A stretch of 22,219 nucleotides of DNA from JBMNKL01 sp050261495. Its GTDB lineage: Bacteria; Bacillota; Clostridia; Acetivibrionales; DTU013. The DNA lies in the NCBI GenBank assembly GCA_050261495.1, contig JBLNDI010000050.1, positions 1 to 22,219 on the forward strand, read 5' to 3'. Positions 1 through 7,714 of the stretch are shown here, piece after piece; the first letter of the stretch is position 1, and the number at the start of each line of letters is the position of its first letter. Below the pieces are notes generated by a model. That model did not search any database. It was not told the DNA's origin and worked only from the letters and a program-made list of their open reading frames with translations. Made by a program: the position numbers and the translations under genes.

Positions 1-22
1 CTTGCTGTATAATGTTATTCAA
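1..22 (-). CDS. possible start of a gene leaving the left edge
   Basis: On the minus strand a TTG codon (first base 22) stands 5 bases after a good Shine-Dalgarno sequence (GGAGAGG, plus positions 28-34). It opens a frame of seven codons (start, N, N, I, I, Q, Q) that runs off the window. TTG starts are also used by galU and the XRE gene here, which makes the reading plausible. The product cannot be recognised from so few residues, and the call rests only on ribosome-binding-site geometry. Confidence 0.25.
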
Positions 23-265
23 AGAGACCTCTCCTTCCTTGGTTTTTGGTTTTGTCAACTTTATTCTACCAAAGAAGATTGGTCTCTTTTACTTTTTTCC
101 TACGATTATTTTACTCCGTGAAGCGTCTCCGGGTTGGGTTTCCTTTTCCCTGCATCAAAAGCCCCGGGAGGTCCGTGAATGACCTTTATGCCGCGGGAAT
201 AATCCAAACGGGAATTATCCAAATATATTAAATAATTATATAGAATTATGTAACATAATGTTAAC
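23..265. other. intergenic region, no gene seen
   Basis: No convincing gene is visible. A 9-bp inverted repeat (AAAGAGACC at 21-29, GGTCTCTTT at 81-89) frames the ribosome binding site of the possible left-edge gene, so it could form a leader hairpin on the minus transcript. A short hairpin AGGTC/GACCT lies at about 170-186. The rest becomes AT-rich toward the ttcA promoter. The open frames here lack ribosome binding sites. Confidence 0.4.
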
Positions 266-294
266 TTGATACGGCATATGCGTTGCCATATAAT
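266..294 (+). promoter_or_regulatory. sigma-A promoter for ttcA
   Basis: TTGATA (266-271), a 17-bp spacer and TATAAT (289-294) form a near-consensus sigma-A promoter. Transcription would start near 301, giving a leader of about 209 bases before the GTG start of ttcA. Confidence 0.7.
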
Positions 295-509
295 AGAATA
301 TGGGATGACTGGCAGGTATTTCAGGCGGTTTCTCATACTGGCGGTTTGCGGTGTTGCTTTGTCTATACCTGACAATATAATAGTTAATGTTGTAAAAATC
401 GTCTCGATATGGAATTCATGCGGCGGCAAGGAAAATTCACTTTATGGCTGTGGACAGGAAACATCGCAAATCGCTCCTTGCTAAAGATAATACGGACAGG
501 TGTATGTGA
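295..509 (+). other. long leader of the ttcA transcript
   Basis: This is the untranslated leader implied by the promoter just upstream. An ATG at 305, only about four bases after the predicted transcription start, opens a 59-codon frame ending at 484. Its peptide has a hydrophobic N-terminal half and several cysteines. It would have to be translated nearly leaderless, so it is only a candidate. No known riboswitch class was recognised in the leader. Confidence 0.3.
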
Positions 510-1229
510 GTGTTGCATTTTAAGAGGATACTTGGTCAGACGAGGAAAGCTATCCAGGATTACAGCATGATAAGCGAAGGCGACCGGATAGCAGTCGGAG
601 TTTCGGGAGGCAAGGATTCGCTTACCTTGCTGATCGCGCTAAGAAAACTGATGGATTTTTACCCTGCCCGGTTTGAAATAAAAGCGGTAACAATCGCGAC
701 GGGTATCGGTGAACCGGATTTCAGCCCTGTCGCAAAACTATGTGAAGAGATCGGCGTAGAGTATATTATAGAAGATACGGTTTTAGGAAAAATTGTATTT
801 GAAGCCAGGCAGGAACCCAATCCCTGCTCGCTTTGCGCGAACCTCAGGCGGGGCGCCCTGAACAACACGGCATTGCGCCTCGGCTGCAACAAGGTTGCAC
901 TCGCCCATAATCGTGATGATGTTATTGAAACTTTACTTCTGAGCTTATTTTACGAGGGACGCATTCATACCTTCTCACCTGTCACATACCTGGACAGAAA
1001 AGGTATTTATGTAATCAGGCCGCTAATATATGCAGAGGAAAAGCAAATAAAAGCATTCATAAAGGAAAACAGCCTGCATATCGTTGATAATCCCTGCCCG
1101 GTTAATGGCTATACAAAACGCCATTATATAAAGAATCTGCTGCAGGATTTGTCTTACGAGAACCGGGAAATCAAAAATATCATTTTCGGAGCCATCAAAC
1201 GTTCCGGTCTGAACGGATGGCACAAGTAA
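510..1229 (+). CDS. ttcA: TtcA-like tRNA 2-thiocytidine synthetase family protein
   Basis: This is a 239-residue PP-loop ATPase of the TtcA/TilS superfamily. TtcA adenylates cytidine 32 of certain tRNAs and replaces its oxygen with sulfur, using a 4Fe-4S cluster. The PP-loop SGGKDS lies at residues 32-37. The cysteines expected for the cluster are visible as CSLC (106-109) and a third cysteine at 196 in DNPCP. The family motif HNRDD lies near 133-137. There are no extra zinc fingers, which argues against the TtuA/Ncs6 branch. The start is GTG because the ATG just upstream at 504 is followed at once by an in-frame stop. The next gene begins 11 bases after the stop, so the two are probably co-transcribed. 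The precise tRNA substrate is inferred from the family. Confidence 0.85.
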   Translation: MLHFKRILGQTRKAIQDYSMISEGDRIAVGVSGGKDSLTLLIALRKLMDFYPARFEIKAVTIATGIGEPDFSPVAKLCEEIGVEYIIEDTVLGKIVFEARQEPNPCSLCANLRRGALNNTALRLGCNKVALAHNRDDVIETLLLSLFYEGRIHTFSPVTYLDRKGIYVIRPLIYAEEKQIKAFIKENSLHIVDNPCPVNGYTKRHYIKNLLQDLSYENREIKNIIFGAIKRSGLNGWHK

Positions 1230-1240
1230 CGGAGGTCAAG

Positions 1241-4171
1241 ATGCTAAAGGACAAAAGAGAAAGAAAACACATGGCTGCCGTAAAAGCTGCCGTAACACTC
1301 GCTATTACAGCCGCCACGGCTATTGCGCCATTTGCCGTCAGGGGCGCCAGTTTTGCCGAAGTTGGCGTTATCTATGAAAAAACTGAAAAGCAAACCATTA
1401 CGCAGGGAGTCACGCTTGAAAATATTGTTAAGTTCACAGATGACGGTTGGTACAATATATATGTCATGGAAGTCGACCTGGCCAACAAATACTTAAACGT
1501 TGATACCCTTACAAATGCGGAATCGGTCGGAAAGCTGGCGTCGGCCAAAAAAATGGCCGTCCAGAGAAATGCCGTTGCCGCGGTAAACGCAAGCTTTTTC
1601 ACACCCACGGGAAGCGGCAACGGTTTTCCCGTCGGGACCGTGATCCAATCCGGCAGCATATTGTGCGCTACGGCCGATATCAACAGATATAGCGATTCAA
1701 TGGCTTCCTTGTCCCTTAATAAACTAAACGAGGTCCTGCTGGATTACTGGAAAGTCGATATGAGCCTTGTGTCCGGAACCGGCGCAAAAATAAGCGTGGA
1801 CCAGTATAACAAGACCAACGGTGCAAAATACACGGGAATCAGCGTGTTCGACAGGAAATGGGGCGCGGCTGCGGTCGGTGCGACAGCCGATATGCCTGAT
1901 ATTCAGCATATGGTAGTTGTAGATGGCATTGTTACACAGTTCCTCAGCGGGCAATCCTCCGTCCCCATCCCTGAAAACGGTTTTGTTGTCGTCACGCGGA
2001 CCGAGGGCGCAAAAAAGCTTAAGCAAGCGTTCTCCCCGGGCGACAAGGCAATGTTCAATATCGCCTCGGCGCCGAATTGGACCAATTTGAAAATGTCGGT
2101 ATCGGGCAGTTCCATACTGGTTAGGAACGGCGCCATCCCGGCCGCATTTTCTTTCGCTCCCGCAAACGTGACTGCCAGAAGCCCGAAGACAGCAATAGGC
2201 GTCTCAAAAGACGGTAAAAAGCTGTACATGGTGACCGTCGACGGCAGGCAAACCGCCAGCATCGGAATGACGCTGAAAGATATGGCGCTATTCATGCAAA
2301 GCATAGGAGCATACAACGCTATTTCCATGGACGGCGGCGGGTCAACCACGATGGTGGCCAGGCCTTTGGGCTCCAGGGATGTTCGGATCATGAACAATCC
2401 ATGCGACGGGATAGCCAGGAGCATATCGACGGCAATAGGCATATTCACGTCTGCGCCCGCCGCGCCGCTCGCCGGAATGGTCATAGAAACAAAAGACCGT
2501 TTCATGTTTACAAACGCAACGCGGGAATTTACCATTAAAGGTTATGATAAATACAACAACCCCATCGACGTCGATTTATCCAAGGTGAAATGGAGCGTTT
2601 CCGGCGTAAAAGGCACATTTAAAGGAAACGTGTTCCGCCCGTCAACTTACGGCGAGGGAAAAATAACGGCAAAAATAGGCAACGTGTCCGCTTCTATAAA
2701 CATAAGCGTCCTGTCCAAGCCTGCTGTTATAATCCTTGACCAAAGCAGCATCAAGCTTCCGGTCGGGCAGAAAAAAACATTTAAAGTCAAGGGAATAAAC
2801 CCGCGCGGATACACCGCCACCATCGAGCCTGCCAACCTTACATGGAAGCTTAGCAGCAAAATCGGGGAATTCAAGGATGGAGTACTGACAGCGACCAAAA
2901 GGGGTGCGGCCTATATCGACGCGTCTTTTGCCGGCGCGCATGCATACTGCACCCTGTCTGTTTCGGACGATAAATCTTCCGTTGCGGATATGTTTGAAAG
3001 CGTAAACGGCGTTTTCCAATCGTACCCCGAAACAATAAAGGGCTCATATTCAATTTCAAACGAGCAGAAAGTCTCCGGAAAGGCTTCGGGAAAGCTTGTC
3101 TATGATTTTACAACCAATACCGACGTCTCGCGCGCGGCATACATGGTATTGCCAAACGGCGGCTTGACGCTGGATAAGGATATATCCAAGATAGGCCTCC
3201 AGGTATACAACGACCACGAGAACTCGGGATGGCTGCGCGCCGAGCTGACAGACGCCGATGGCGCAAAGCAGGTGGTGGATCTTGCCAGGACAATGGATTG
3301 GACCGGCTGGAAGTATACCGAGGCGTCCATAGGGCATATCAAACTTCCTGCCAAGCTGAGACGGATCTATATAGTCCAGGTAAATCCCGATGCGGATGCG
3401 GGAATCCTCTACTTTGACGACCTTACGCTGACAGTCAGCGGCTATCCTTCCGTTGACGGGCTTAAAGTACCTGAAAACACTCCATTCGTCGACGAGGCAA
3501 ACAAGGCGGTCCCGTTCGGTAAAGCTACGGCCGATTCTTTCCGGTTCGGCGTGCTGGGACAATCAAGGAAGCCCGCAAATGATGTTGAAAAGAAGCTTGC
3601 ATCCATATTCGCCACTAAAGTTGACAAGTATCTTGAGCTTGGCTCCGTGGTGGGCACAGGCTCGCATGAATCGGTAACGGGCCTGGTTAAAAAGAAGCCG
3701 GTAATAGCAACGCACACTGTCGACTTAAAAAGCACAAAAGGTGTGGATTACAAGTATTCGGTAACGGATTTCAAAAACAGCAGGTTCATTAAGCTGGATA
3801 CCCGGAAAAACAGCCTCCGGACCAGCGACCCGGAGCAGTGGAAGCGGTTTTTGGACGACCTGGCGTCATTCAAAGGCAAAAACGTGTTTATCCTAATGGA
3901 TCAATCTCCCGAAACCTTCACGGATAAGCTCGAACTGGAGTTGTTTAAAAAGACGCTGTCGGACTACAGGTTTGACACGCTGCGAAACGTGTGGGTATTT
4001 TACAAGGGAAACAAGAATGAAAGCCGCATGGAGAATGGCGTGAAATATATCGAAACCGCAGGATACGAGGTTGAGGGACTAAAGCCCGGCAAAACAGGGG
4101 CAGCCAAGTACGTGCTTGTCACGGTCAAGGGTTCCACCGTTACTTATATATACAAGGAAATCGATTCCTGA
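1241..4171 (+). CDS. secreted phosphodiester glycosidase (NAGPA) multidomain protein
   Basis: A 976-residue exported protein. The start is the ATG at 1241, behind GGAGG at 1231-1235; an in-frame ATG at 1217 lies inside ttcA and has no ribosome binding site. A basic N terminus and a hydrophobic stretch at about residues 12-38 form a signal peptide. Residues of about 90-405 form the phosphodiester glycosidase domain (PF09992), with the typical AVNASFF and SMDGGGSTT motifs. Two Ig-like bacterial surface domains follow (about 410-580), then a carbohydrate-binding-like beta domain (about 590-735). The last 230 residues resemble a calcineurin-like phosphoesterase fold without the usual metal ligands. 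The NAGPA family cleaves N-acetylglucosamine or other sugars from phosphodiesters, so a role in wall or exopolysaccharide turnover outside the cell is likely. The exact substrate is unknown. Confidence 0.85.
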   Translation: MLKDKRERKHMAAVKAAVTLAITAATAIAPFAVRGASFAEVGVIYEKTEKQTITQGVTLENIVKFTDDGWYNIYVMEVDLANKYLNVDTLTNAESVGKLASAKKMAVQRNAVAAVNASFFTPTGSGNGFPVGTVIQSGSILCATADINRYSDSMASLSLNKLNEVLLDYWKVDMSLVSGTGAKISVDQYNKTNGAKYTGISVFDRKWGAAAVGATADMPDIQHMVVVDGIVTQFLSGQSSVPIPENGFVVVTRTEGAKKLKQAFSPGDKAMFNIASAPNWTNLKMSVSGSSILVRNGAIPAAFSFAPANVTARSPKTAIGVSKDGKKLYMVTVDGRQTASIGMTLKDMALFMQSIGAYNAISMDGGGSTTMVARPLGSRDVRIMNNPCDGIARSISTAIGIFTSAPAAPLAGMVIETKDRFMFTNATREFTIKGYDKYNNPIDVDLSKVKWSVSGVKGTFKGNVFRPSTYGEGKITAKIGNVSASINISVLSKPAVIILDQSSIKLPVGQKKTFKVKGINPRGYTATIEPANLTWKLSSKIGEFKDGVLTATKRGAAYIDASFAGAHAYCTLSVSDDKSSVADMFESVNGVFQSYPETIKGSYSISNEQKVSGKASGKLVYDFTTNTDVSRAAYMVLPNGGLTLDKDISKIGLQVYNDHENSGWLRAELTDADGAKQVVDLARTMDWTGWKYTEASIGHIKLPAKLRRIYIVQVNPDADAGILYFDDLTLTVSGYPSVDGLKVPENTPFVDEANKAVPFGKATADSFRFGVLGQSRKPANDVEKKLASIFATKVDKYLELGSVVGTGSHESVTGLVKKKPVIATHTVDLKSTKGVDYKYSVTDFKNSRFIKLDTRKNSLRTSDPEQWKRFLDDLASFKGKNVFILMDQSPETFTDKLELELFKKTLSDYRFDTLRNVWVFYKGNKNESRMENGVKYIETAGYEVEGLKPGKTGAAKYVLVTVKGSTVTYIYKEIDS

Positions 4172-4181
4172 GAAATGTGTG

Positions 4182-4393
4182 GATTGCATGCAGGTGCAGG
4201 CAAGGCATCGGATGAAATCTCCGAGCGACTCTAGCGCATATGCCTATACTTTGTTCGGCCGCTTCTAATATGACATCCATGTCATTGCCAGCTAAATCCG
4301 CCATCCGGGCGGATTTGCCTCACGGTGGTTTTGCATATGCTTAGATTCGCTAAGTCGTTTCATCATATGCCTTGAACGCACTCGCATGCAATC
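4182..4393. repeat. 212-bp imperfect inverted repeat with inner hairpins
   Basis: Arms of about 62 bp lie at 4182-4243 and 4333-4393. Matching blocks are GATTGCATGC (4182-4191) with GCATGCAATC (4384-4393), CAAGGCAT (4201-4208) with ATGCCTTG (4367-4374), GATGAAA (4211-4217) with TTTCATC (4358-4364), CGACT (4226-4230) with AGTCG (4353-4357), and GCATATGC (4236-4243) with GCATATGC (4333-4340). Inside are two perfect hairpins: ATGACAT/ATGTCAT (4270-4285) and AAATCCGCC/GGCGGATTT (4294-4316). There is no T-tract, so it is not a simple terminator. It fits a MITE-like element or a structured RNA. No clear target-site duplication is seen. It fills most of the roughly 400-base gap before the DUF362 gene. 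Confidence 0.75.
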
Positions 4394-4499
4394 TTTAAAG
4401 CAAGCACCCTGCGGCCATTTTCCCACATGATGTCTTAATTTGCGCTATACTCACACATCCCCCGGTTACTGTTCGGGTAACGATTGAACAACTGATCAC

Positions 4500-4528
4500 T
4501 TGATATTATATTTTTTCTATATTATTAT
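4500..4528 (+). promoter_or_regulatory. promoter for the DUF362 gene
   Basis: TTGATA (4500-4505), a 17-bp spacer and TATTAT (4523-4528) lie in a very AT-rich stretch. A second TATAAT overlaps at 4526-4531 but with a 20-bp spacer. The leader would be about 55 bases. Confidence 0.55.
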
Positions 4529-4588
4529 AATATTTATGATGAAGTCTGGAACCGATAAAATTAATTAAGCAAAAGCAAGGTGAGTATT

Positions 4589-5671
4589 ATGGCAGCAAAT
4601 GTACTATTCTCTTCCGTTGAATATGACAAGTACGATTCCGGCGTGACGTTGCCGGCAAAATTTGAACGCATGATAGACCGGATTGGCTTCCAGGATGTCG
4701 TCAGGGATAAATGGACCGTAATCAAAATGCATCTTGGAAGGAATATCGGTTATTCGACCATACCGCCGTTATTTGTAAAGATACTTGTGGAAAAGCTTAA
4801 AAGCTATGGCGCCAAAGTGTATATAACCGACCAGATCGTATCCGGGGCAAAAACCCGCGGTTACACCGAGGATTACCTGGGCTGTCCGATTGTTGACGCT
4901 TGCGGCGTCACAGGCAAATATTACTATGAAAAGCATGTGGATTTCAAAACTTTTAAAAATGTTGACGTGGGCGGACATATTCACGACGCGGAAGTCCTGA
5001 TAGACCTGTCTCATGTCAAGGGACACGGCGCATGCGGGTATGGCGGAGCCTGTAAAAATATCGCCATGGGATGCGTAACGGACAGGACCCGGCGTCAGTT
5101 GCACGGCCTTGAAGGCGGCATTGAATGGGATGAGAACCTGTGTACACACTGCGAGTTGTGCATTAGCAGCTGCAACCATAATGCCAACAGCTTCAACGAT
5201 GAAGGCAGGTACACCGTGTTTTACCATCACTGCACGCTGTGCCAGCACTGCGTGAAAGTATGTCCCGTGTCGGCAATGAGAATGCAGGCGAACCAGTACG
5301 AGGATTTCCAAAAGGGTATGGCGATTTGCACCAGCGAGGTGCTGAAATTATTCAAACCCGGGCATGTATTTTACATTAATTTCCTCATCAACATCACCGC
5401 TCTTTGCGACTGCTGGGGTTTCACCACTCCGTCGCTGGTTCCTGATATCGGCATAATGGCGTCAAAAGACATTGTCGCGATCGAAAAGGCAAGTCTTGAC
5501 GCAATCAAGTTCGAAAACCTGATTCCTGCAGGCATACCCAAGGGCTACGAAATGGGCGGAAGCGGTCATTTATTTGAAAGGCTTCACGGCAAGAATCCGT
5601 TCGTTCAATTGCACGAGCTTGAAAAACAAGGATTAGGAACCATGGAGTATTCGATCTCCGAAGTAAAGTAA
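4589..5671 (+). CDS. DUF362 family protein with two 4Fe-4S clusters
   Basis: A 360-residue cytoplasmic iron-sulfur protein. The N-terminal 175 residues match DUF362 (PF04015), with the conserved stretch DLSHVKGHGACGYGGACKN near 139-157. Two ferredoxin motifs follow: Cys185, 188, 191, 195 and Cys215, 218, 221, 225. The C-terminal part contains CDCWG and PDIGIMASKDIVAIE, typical of the family. The family is common in anaerobes and is thought to act in electron transfer, but no reaction is established. The ATG at 4589 is chosen because AAGGTGAG at 4577-4584 is well placed for it; a GTG at 4580 lies inside that site. The gene stands alone and converges with the next gene, whose stop is 13 bases away. 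No strong terminator is visible between them. Confidence 0.85.
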   Translation: MAANVLFSSVEYDKYDSGVTLPAKFERMIDRIGFQDVVRDKWTVIKMHLGRNIGYSTIPPLFVKILVEKLKSYGAKVYITDQIVSGAKTRGYTEDYLGCPIVDACGVTGKYYYEKHVDFKTFKNVDVGGHIHDAEVLIDLSHVKGHGACGYGGACKNIAMGCVTDRTRRQLHGLEGGIEWDENLCTHCELCISSCNHNANSFNDEGRYTVFYHHCTLCQHCVKVCPVSAMRMQANQYEDFQKGMAICTSEVLKLFKPGHVFYINFLINITALCDCWGFTTPSLVPDIGIMASKDIVAIEKASLDAIKFENLIPAGIPKGYEMGGSGHLFERLHGKNPFVQLHELEKQGLGTMEYSISEVK

Positions 5672-5684
5672 GCTAAAACCCGGA

Positions 5685-6332
5685 TTACCTGCCGTTCCCG
5701 GCATAGGCAGTCCTGTTCCTGAGGAATATTTCCTCAAGGCTTTCAATGTCGGCCGGTTCCAGGTAATTTTCAACCGATTTCCTGATTTCGGCAAACTCGC
5801 TATAAGTAACTCCATCCTTTGACATTTCATAGACCCGGTCTTTAACGGCCGGGTCAATCTTTGATATGATTGACAGGGCAAATAGCTTGTCCTTCAGGCT
5901 CAAATTCTTTAGAAACTCGATTTCTCCGGGAAAAATATAATATCCGGGTTCATCTAATTCATCGGATTTATTGGATTCACCGGCACTACCGGCACGGGCT
6001 GCCGTACCCGTATCGCCCGCGTTAACCTGCCCTGCGCCATCCCGGCATGCGGCGTCTTCCCCGTTTGCCGTACCACCGCCGTCCTCCCGGTTAGAGTCAA
6101 AATAAACCTGCAGGTTTTTCCCTGAAGCATCTTCGCCCTTCCCGTCCATGCTTAACTGCCGTTGGCTGCCCATATTTCCGTCGTCCTTCAGGATAGCGGC
6201 TTTTACGTAACGCAGGTCCAACACATTAATATTGAAGAAAATTTTCATAACGGCAGCGTTAGCGGCAAACATCAATATAAATACTATAAATACAGTAAAT
6301 ATAAATCCTGATAATCCATGGCGTTTTTTCAT
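5685..6332 (-). CDS. membrane-anchored protein of unknown function
   Basis: A 215-residue protein that I do not recognise. A basic start (MKKRH) is followed by one strong hydrophobic segment at about residues 9-31, which fits a signal anchor with the rest outside the cell. Residues of about 48-125 are low in complexity and rich in Gly, Asp, Ala and Ser, probably a flexible linker. The C-terminal 85 residues are predicted helical and contain FLKNLSLKDKLFALSIISKI and repeated acidic-hydrophobic turns, so this is the likely functional domain. It lies 70 bases downstream of galU on the same strand and is probably co-transcribed. Its start codon lies directly beside a 34-bp palindrome that also holds its only Shine-Dalgarno-like bases. 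A cell-envelope role is a guess from location. Confidence 0.7.
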   Translation of the reverse strand: MKKRHGLSGFIFTVFIVFILMFAANAAVMKIFFNINVLDLRYVKAAILKDDGNMGSQRQLSMDGKGEDASGKNLQVYFDSNREDGGGTANGEDAACRDGAGQVNAGDTGTAARAGSAGESNKSDELDEPGYYIFPGEIEFLKNLSLKDKLFALSIISKIDPAVKDRVYEMSKDGVTYSEFAEIRKSVENYLEPADIESLEEIFLRNRTAYAGNGR

Positions 6333-6333
6333 A

Positions 6334-6367
6334 AATAATACCTGTAAATATTTTTACAGGTATTATT
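6334..6367 (-). promoter_or_regulatory. 34-bp perfect palindrome at a start codon
   Basis: AATAATACCTGTAAA (6334-6348) and its exact complement (6353-6367) flank a 4-base loop. On the minus transcript the 3' arm ends one base before the ATG at 6332 and contains the only Shine-Dalgarno-like bases (CAGG). It could be a translational control hairpin or a regulator-binding operator. There is no following U-tract as in a terminator. Confidence 0.7.
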
Positions 6368-6402
6368 TGCATATTTTCATGATATATACGGGATTTGGCG
6401 CA

Positions 6403-7272
6403 TTATTTTGTTTCGACTATTTTCCTTAAGTATGATAAAAATTCTTCTCTCAGATCATCGTGTTTCATGGCAAATTCCACGGTCGCCTCCAGGAAACCCA
6501 GCTTATTCCCTACATCATAATGTTTCCCGGGAAAATCGTAGGCATATACCGGACCGGAAGAAAGAAGCTTCCTCAACGCGTCCGTCAGCTGTATTTCACC
6601 GCCCTTGCCAGGTTCGGCGTTTTCAAGGTATTCGAATATTTCAGGCGTTATTATGTACCTTCCAAGTATTGCGATATTGGACGGGGCCTTTTCCCTATCG
6701 GGCTTCTCCACCATGTCCCTGACTCTGTATATGCGGTCGCCGACCTCTTCGCAATCAATGATGCCGTATTTTGAAATATCTTCTTCCGCCACCCGCTGTA
6801 CGCCCAAGACTGTCCTGTTATATACTTCATATACATCAATCAACTGTTTCAGGCACGGCACGTCCGAATCGACAATGTTGTCGCCCAGCAATACCGCAAA
6901 AGGCTCGTTGTCGATAAACGACCTCGCGCAGTAAATGGCGTGCCCCAAGCCTTTAGGCTCCTTCTGCCTGATGTAGTTTACGTTTGCCATGTTTGCGATA
7001 TCCTGCACAAGCCTGAGCAACTCATCTTCGCCTTTTCTCCTGAGTATATCCTCAAGTTCATACGATTTGTCGAAGTGGTCCTCTATCGCCCTCTTTCCTC
7101 TTCCGGTCACGATCAGTATATCTTCTATGCCGGAAGCAACAGCTTCTTCAATTATATACTGTATCGTGGGCTTGTCAACGATTGGCAGCATCTCTTTCGG
7201 CTGGGCCTTGGTAGCGGGCAGAAACCTTGTACCTAGCCCGGCTGCCGGAATAACGGCTTTTCGTACCTTCAA
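6403..7272 (-). CDS. galU: UTP-glucose-1-phosphate uridylyltransferase
   Basis: A 289-residue enzyme that makes UDP-glucose from UTP and glucose 1-phosphate, the sugar donor for polysaccharides, glycolipids and wall polymers. The nucleotide-binding signature GLGTRFLPATKAQPKEMLP spans about residues 11-29. LLGDNIVDSD and the VEKPDREKAPS segment are also typical, and length matches the family. The start chosen is TTG at 7272, giving MKVRKAVIPAAG as in close relatives, five bases after GGGGAGAGG. A possible minus-strand -10 (TATAAT, plus 7307-7312) lies upstream, but its -35 is weak. The unknown membrane protein follows on the same strand, with a palindrome between them. Confidence 0.95.
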   Translation of the reverse strand: MKVRKAVIPAAGLGTRFLPATKAQPKEMLPIVDKPTIQYIIEEAVASGIEDILIVTGRGKRAIEDHFDKSYELEDILRRKGEDELLRLVQDIANMANVNYIRQKEPKGLGHAIYCARSFIDNEPFAVLLGDNIVDSDVPCLKQLIDVYEVYNRTVLGVQRVAEEDISKYGIIDCEEVGDRIYRVRDMVEKPDREKAPSNIAILGRYIITPEIFEYLENAEPGKGGEIQLTDALRKLLSSGPVYAYDFPGKHYDVGNKLGFLEATVEFAMKHDDLREEFLSYLRKIVETK

Positions 7273-7357
7273 CAATACCTCTCCCCTCAATAACTCTTAT
7301 TATGTTATTATACACTATATCATACTGTTAATCATGCTGAATTTTGTAAAACGTATA

Positions 7358-7481
7358 GGGGTCAGGCCTGAAATATTCCATTTTCCTTTTTAAGCAGGGG
7401 ACAATTCAATGCCCTGCCGTCAAATACGCAGGGCAGTAGGACATAGAGCCGTCCCCTGTCTTACCCCTCAAACCTGACCTC
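7358..7481. repeat. REP-like nested inverted repeat
   Basis: Three nested inverted pairs are centred near 7423. They are GGTCAGG (7360-7366) with CCTGACC (7473-7479), CAGGGGAC (7395-7402) with GTCCCCTG (7451-7458), and the inner hairpin GCCCTGC (7411-7417) with GCAGGGC (7428-7434). The GGGGTCAGG edge and nested layout resemble REP/REPIN-type elements mobilised by IS200-like Y1 transposases. No transposase gene is present in the window. It lies upstream of galU in the non-coding patch. Confidence 0.6.
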
Positions 7482-7529
7482 GTAAGTGGATAAATATGGA
7501 AGCAATGATAAAAATAATTTACCGATTTG

Positions 7530-7606
7530 TTACAAAAATTTAATATATATCCCTAGAAAATCATGGTATAATAAAATTGCCACAGCCAATAATACTATTT
7601 TTTCAT
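7530..7606 (-). pseudogene. frameshifted small hydrophobic peptide gene
   Basis: A very strong Shine-Dalgarno sequence (AAAAGGAGG) stands 7-8 bases before an ATG whose first base is 7606, yet the frame stops after three codons: ATG AAA AAA TAG. One extra A in the A6 run, or a -1 ribosomal shift there, would give a 25-residue peptide starting MKKIVLLAVAILLYHDF. It would have a lysine start and a hydrophobic core, as in small membrane peptides. It may be a decayed gene, a slippage-dependent gene or a sequencing error in the homopolymer. I saw no strong minus-strand promoter. The putative RNA at 7579-7714 is antisense to its start region. Confidence 0.4.
7564..7572 (+). promoter_or_regulatory. 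extended -10 promoter
   Basis: TGGTATAAT is an extended -10 element (TGN-TATAAT) lying antisense within the micro-ORF. No good -35 is visible. Transcription would start near 7579. Confidence 0.45.
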
Positions 7607-7714
7607 TTTTGTTCCTCCTTTTAATATAGACTAGGCTGAGTTTATTTGATATTAACTGGAAAGCACTTGGAATAATTGGAATTATTATAAATTTTATAAA
7701 GTGCTTTTTTTTTT
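7579..7714 (+). ncRNA. candidate small or antisense RNA
   Basis: An inferred transcript of about 135 bases runs from the extended -10 element to a terminator hairpin. It has no reading frame with a ribosome binding site. It includes TCCTCCTTTT at 7613-7622, which is complementary to the Shine-Dalgarno sequence of the opposite-strand micro-ORF. A role as an antisense repressor is possible. It matches no RNA family I recognise. Confidence 0.35.
7660..7714 (+). terminator. intrinsic terminator
   Basis: AAAGCACTT (7660-7668) pairs with AAGTGCTTT (7699-7707) across an AT-rich loop, followed by a run of ten T (7705-7714). It ends the candidate small RNA just before the SRP RNA promoter. Confidence 0.65.

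Noticed and set aside
53..58. Minus-strand TTGACA as a promoter for the left-edge gene
   Set aside because: No -10-like hexamer is found at 16-18 bp; that position overlaps the ribosome binding site.
106..429. 107-codon minus-strand open frame
   Set aside because: It has no ribosome binding site and runs through the ttcA promoter and leader; its composition looks non-coding.
1903..2535. 210-codon minus-strand frame inside the glycosidase gene
   Set aside because: It is antisense to a well-supported coding sequence and has no ribosome binding site or recognisable domain.
4182..4393. Reading the long inverted repeat as a terminator of the glycosidase gene
   Set aside because: It has no T-run after either arm and is far longer than an intrinsic terminator.
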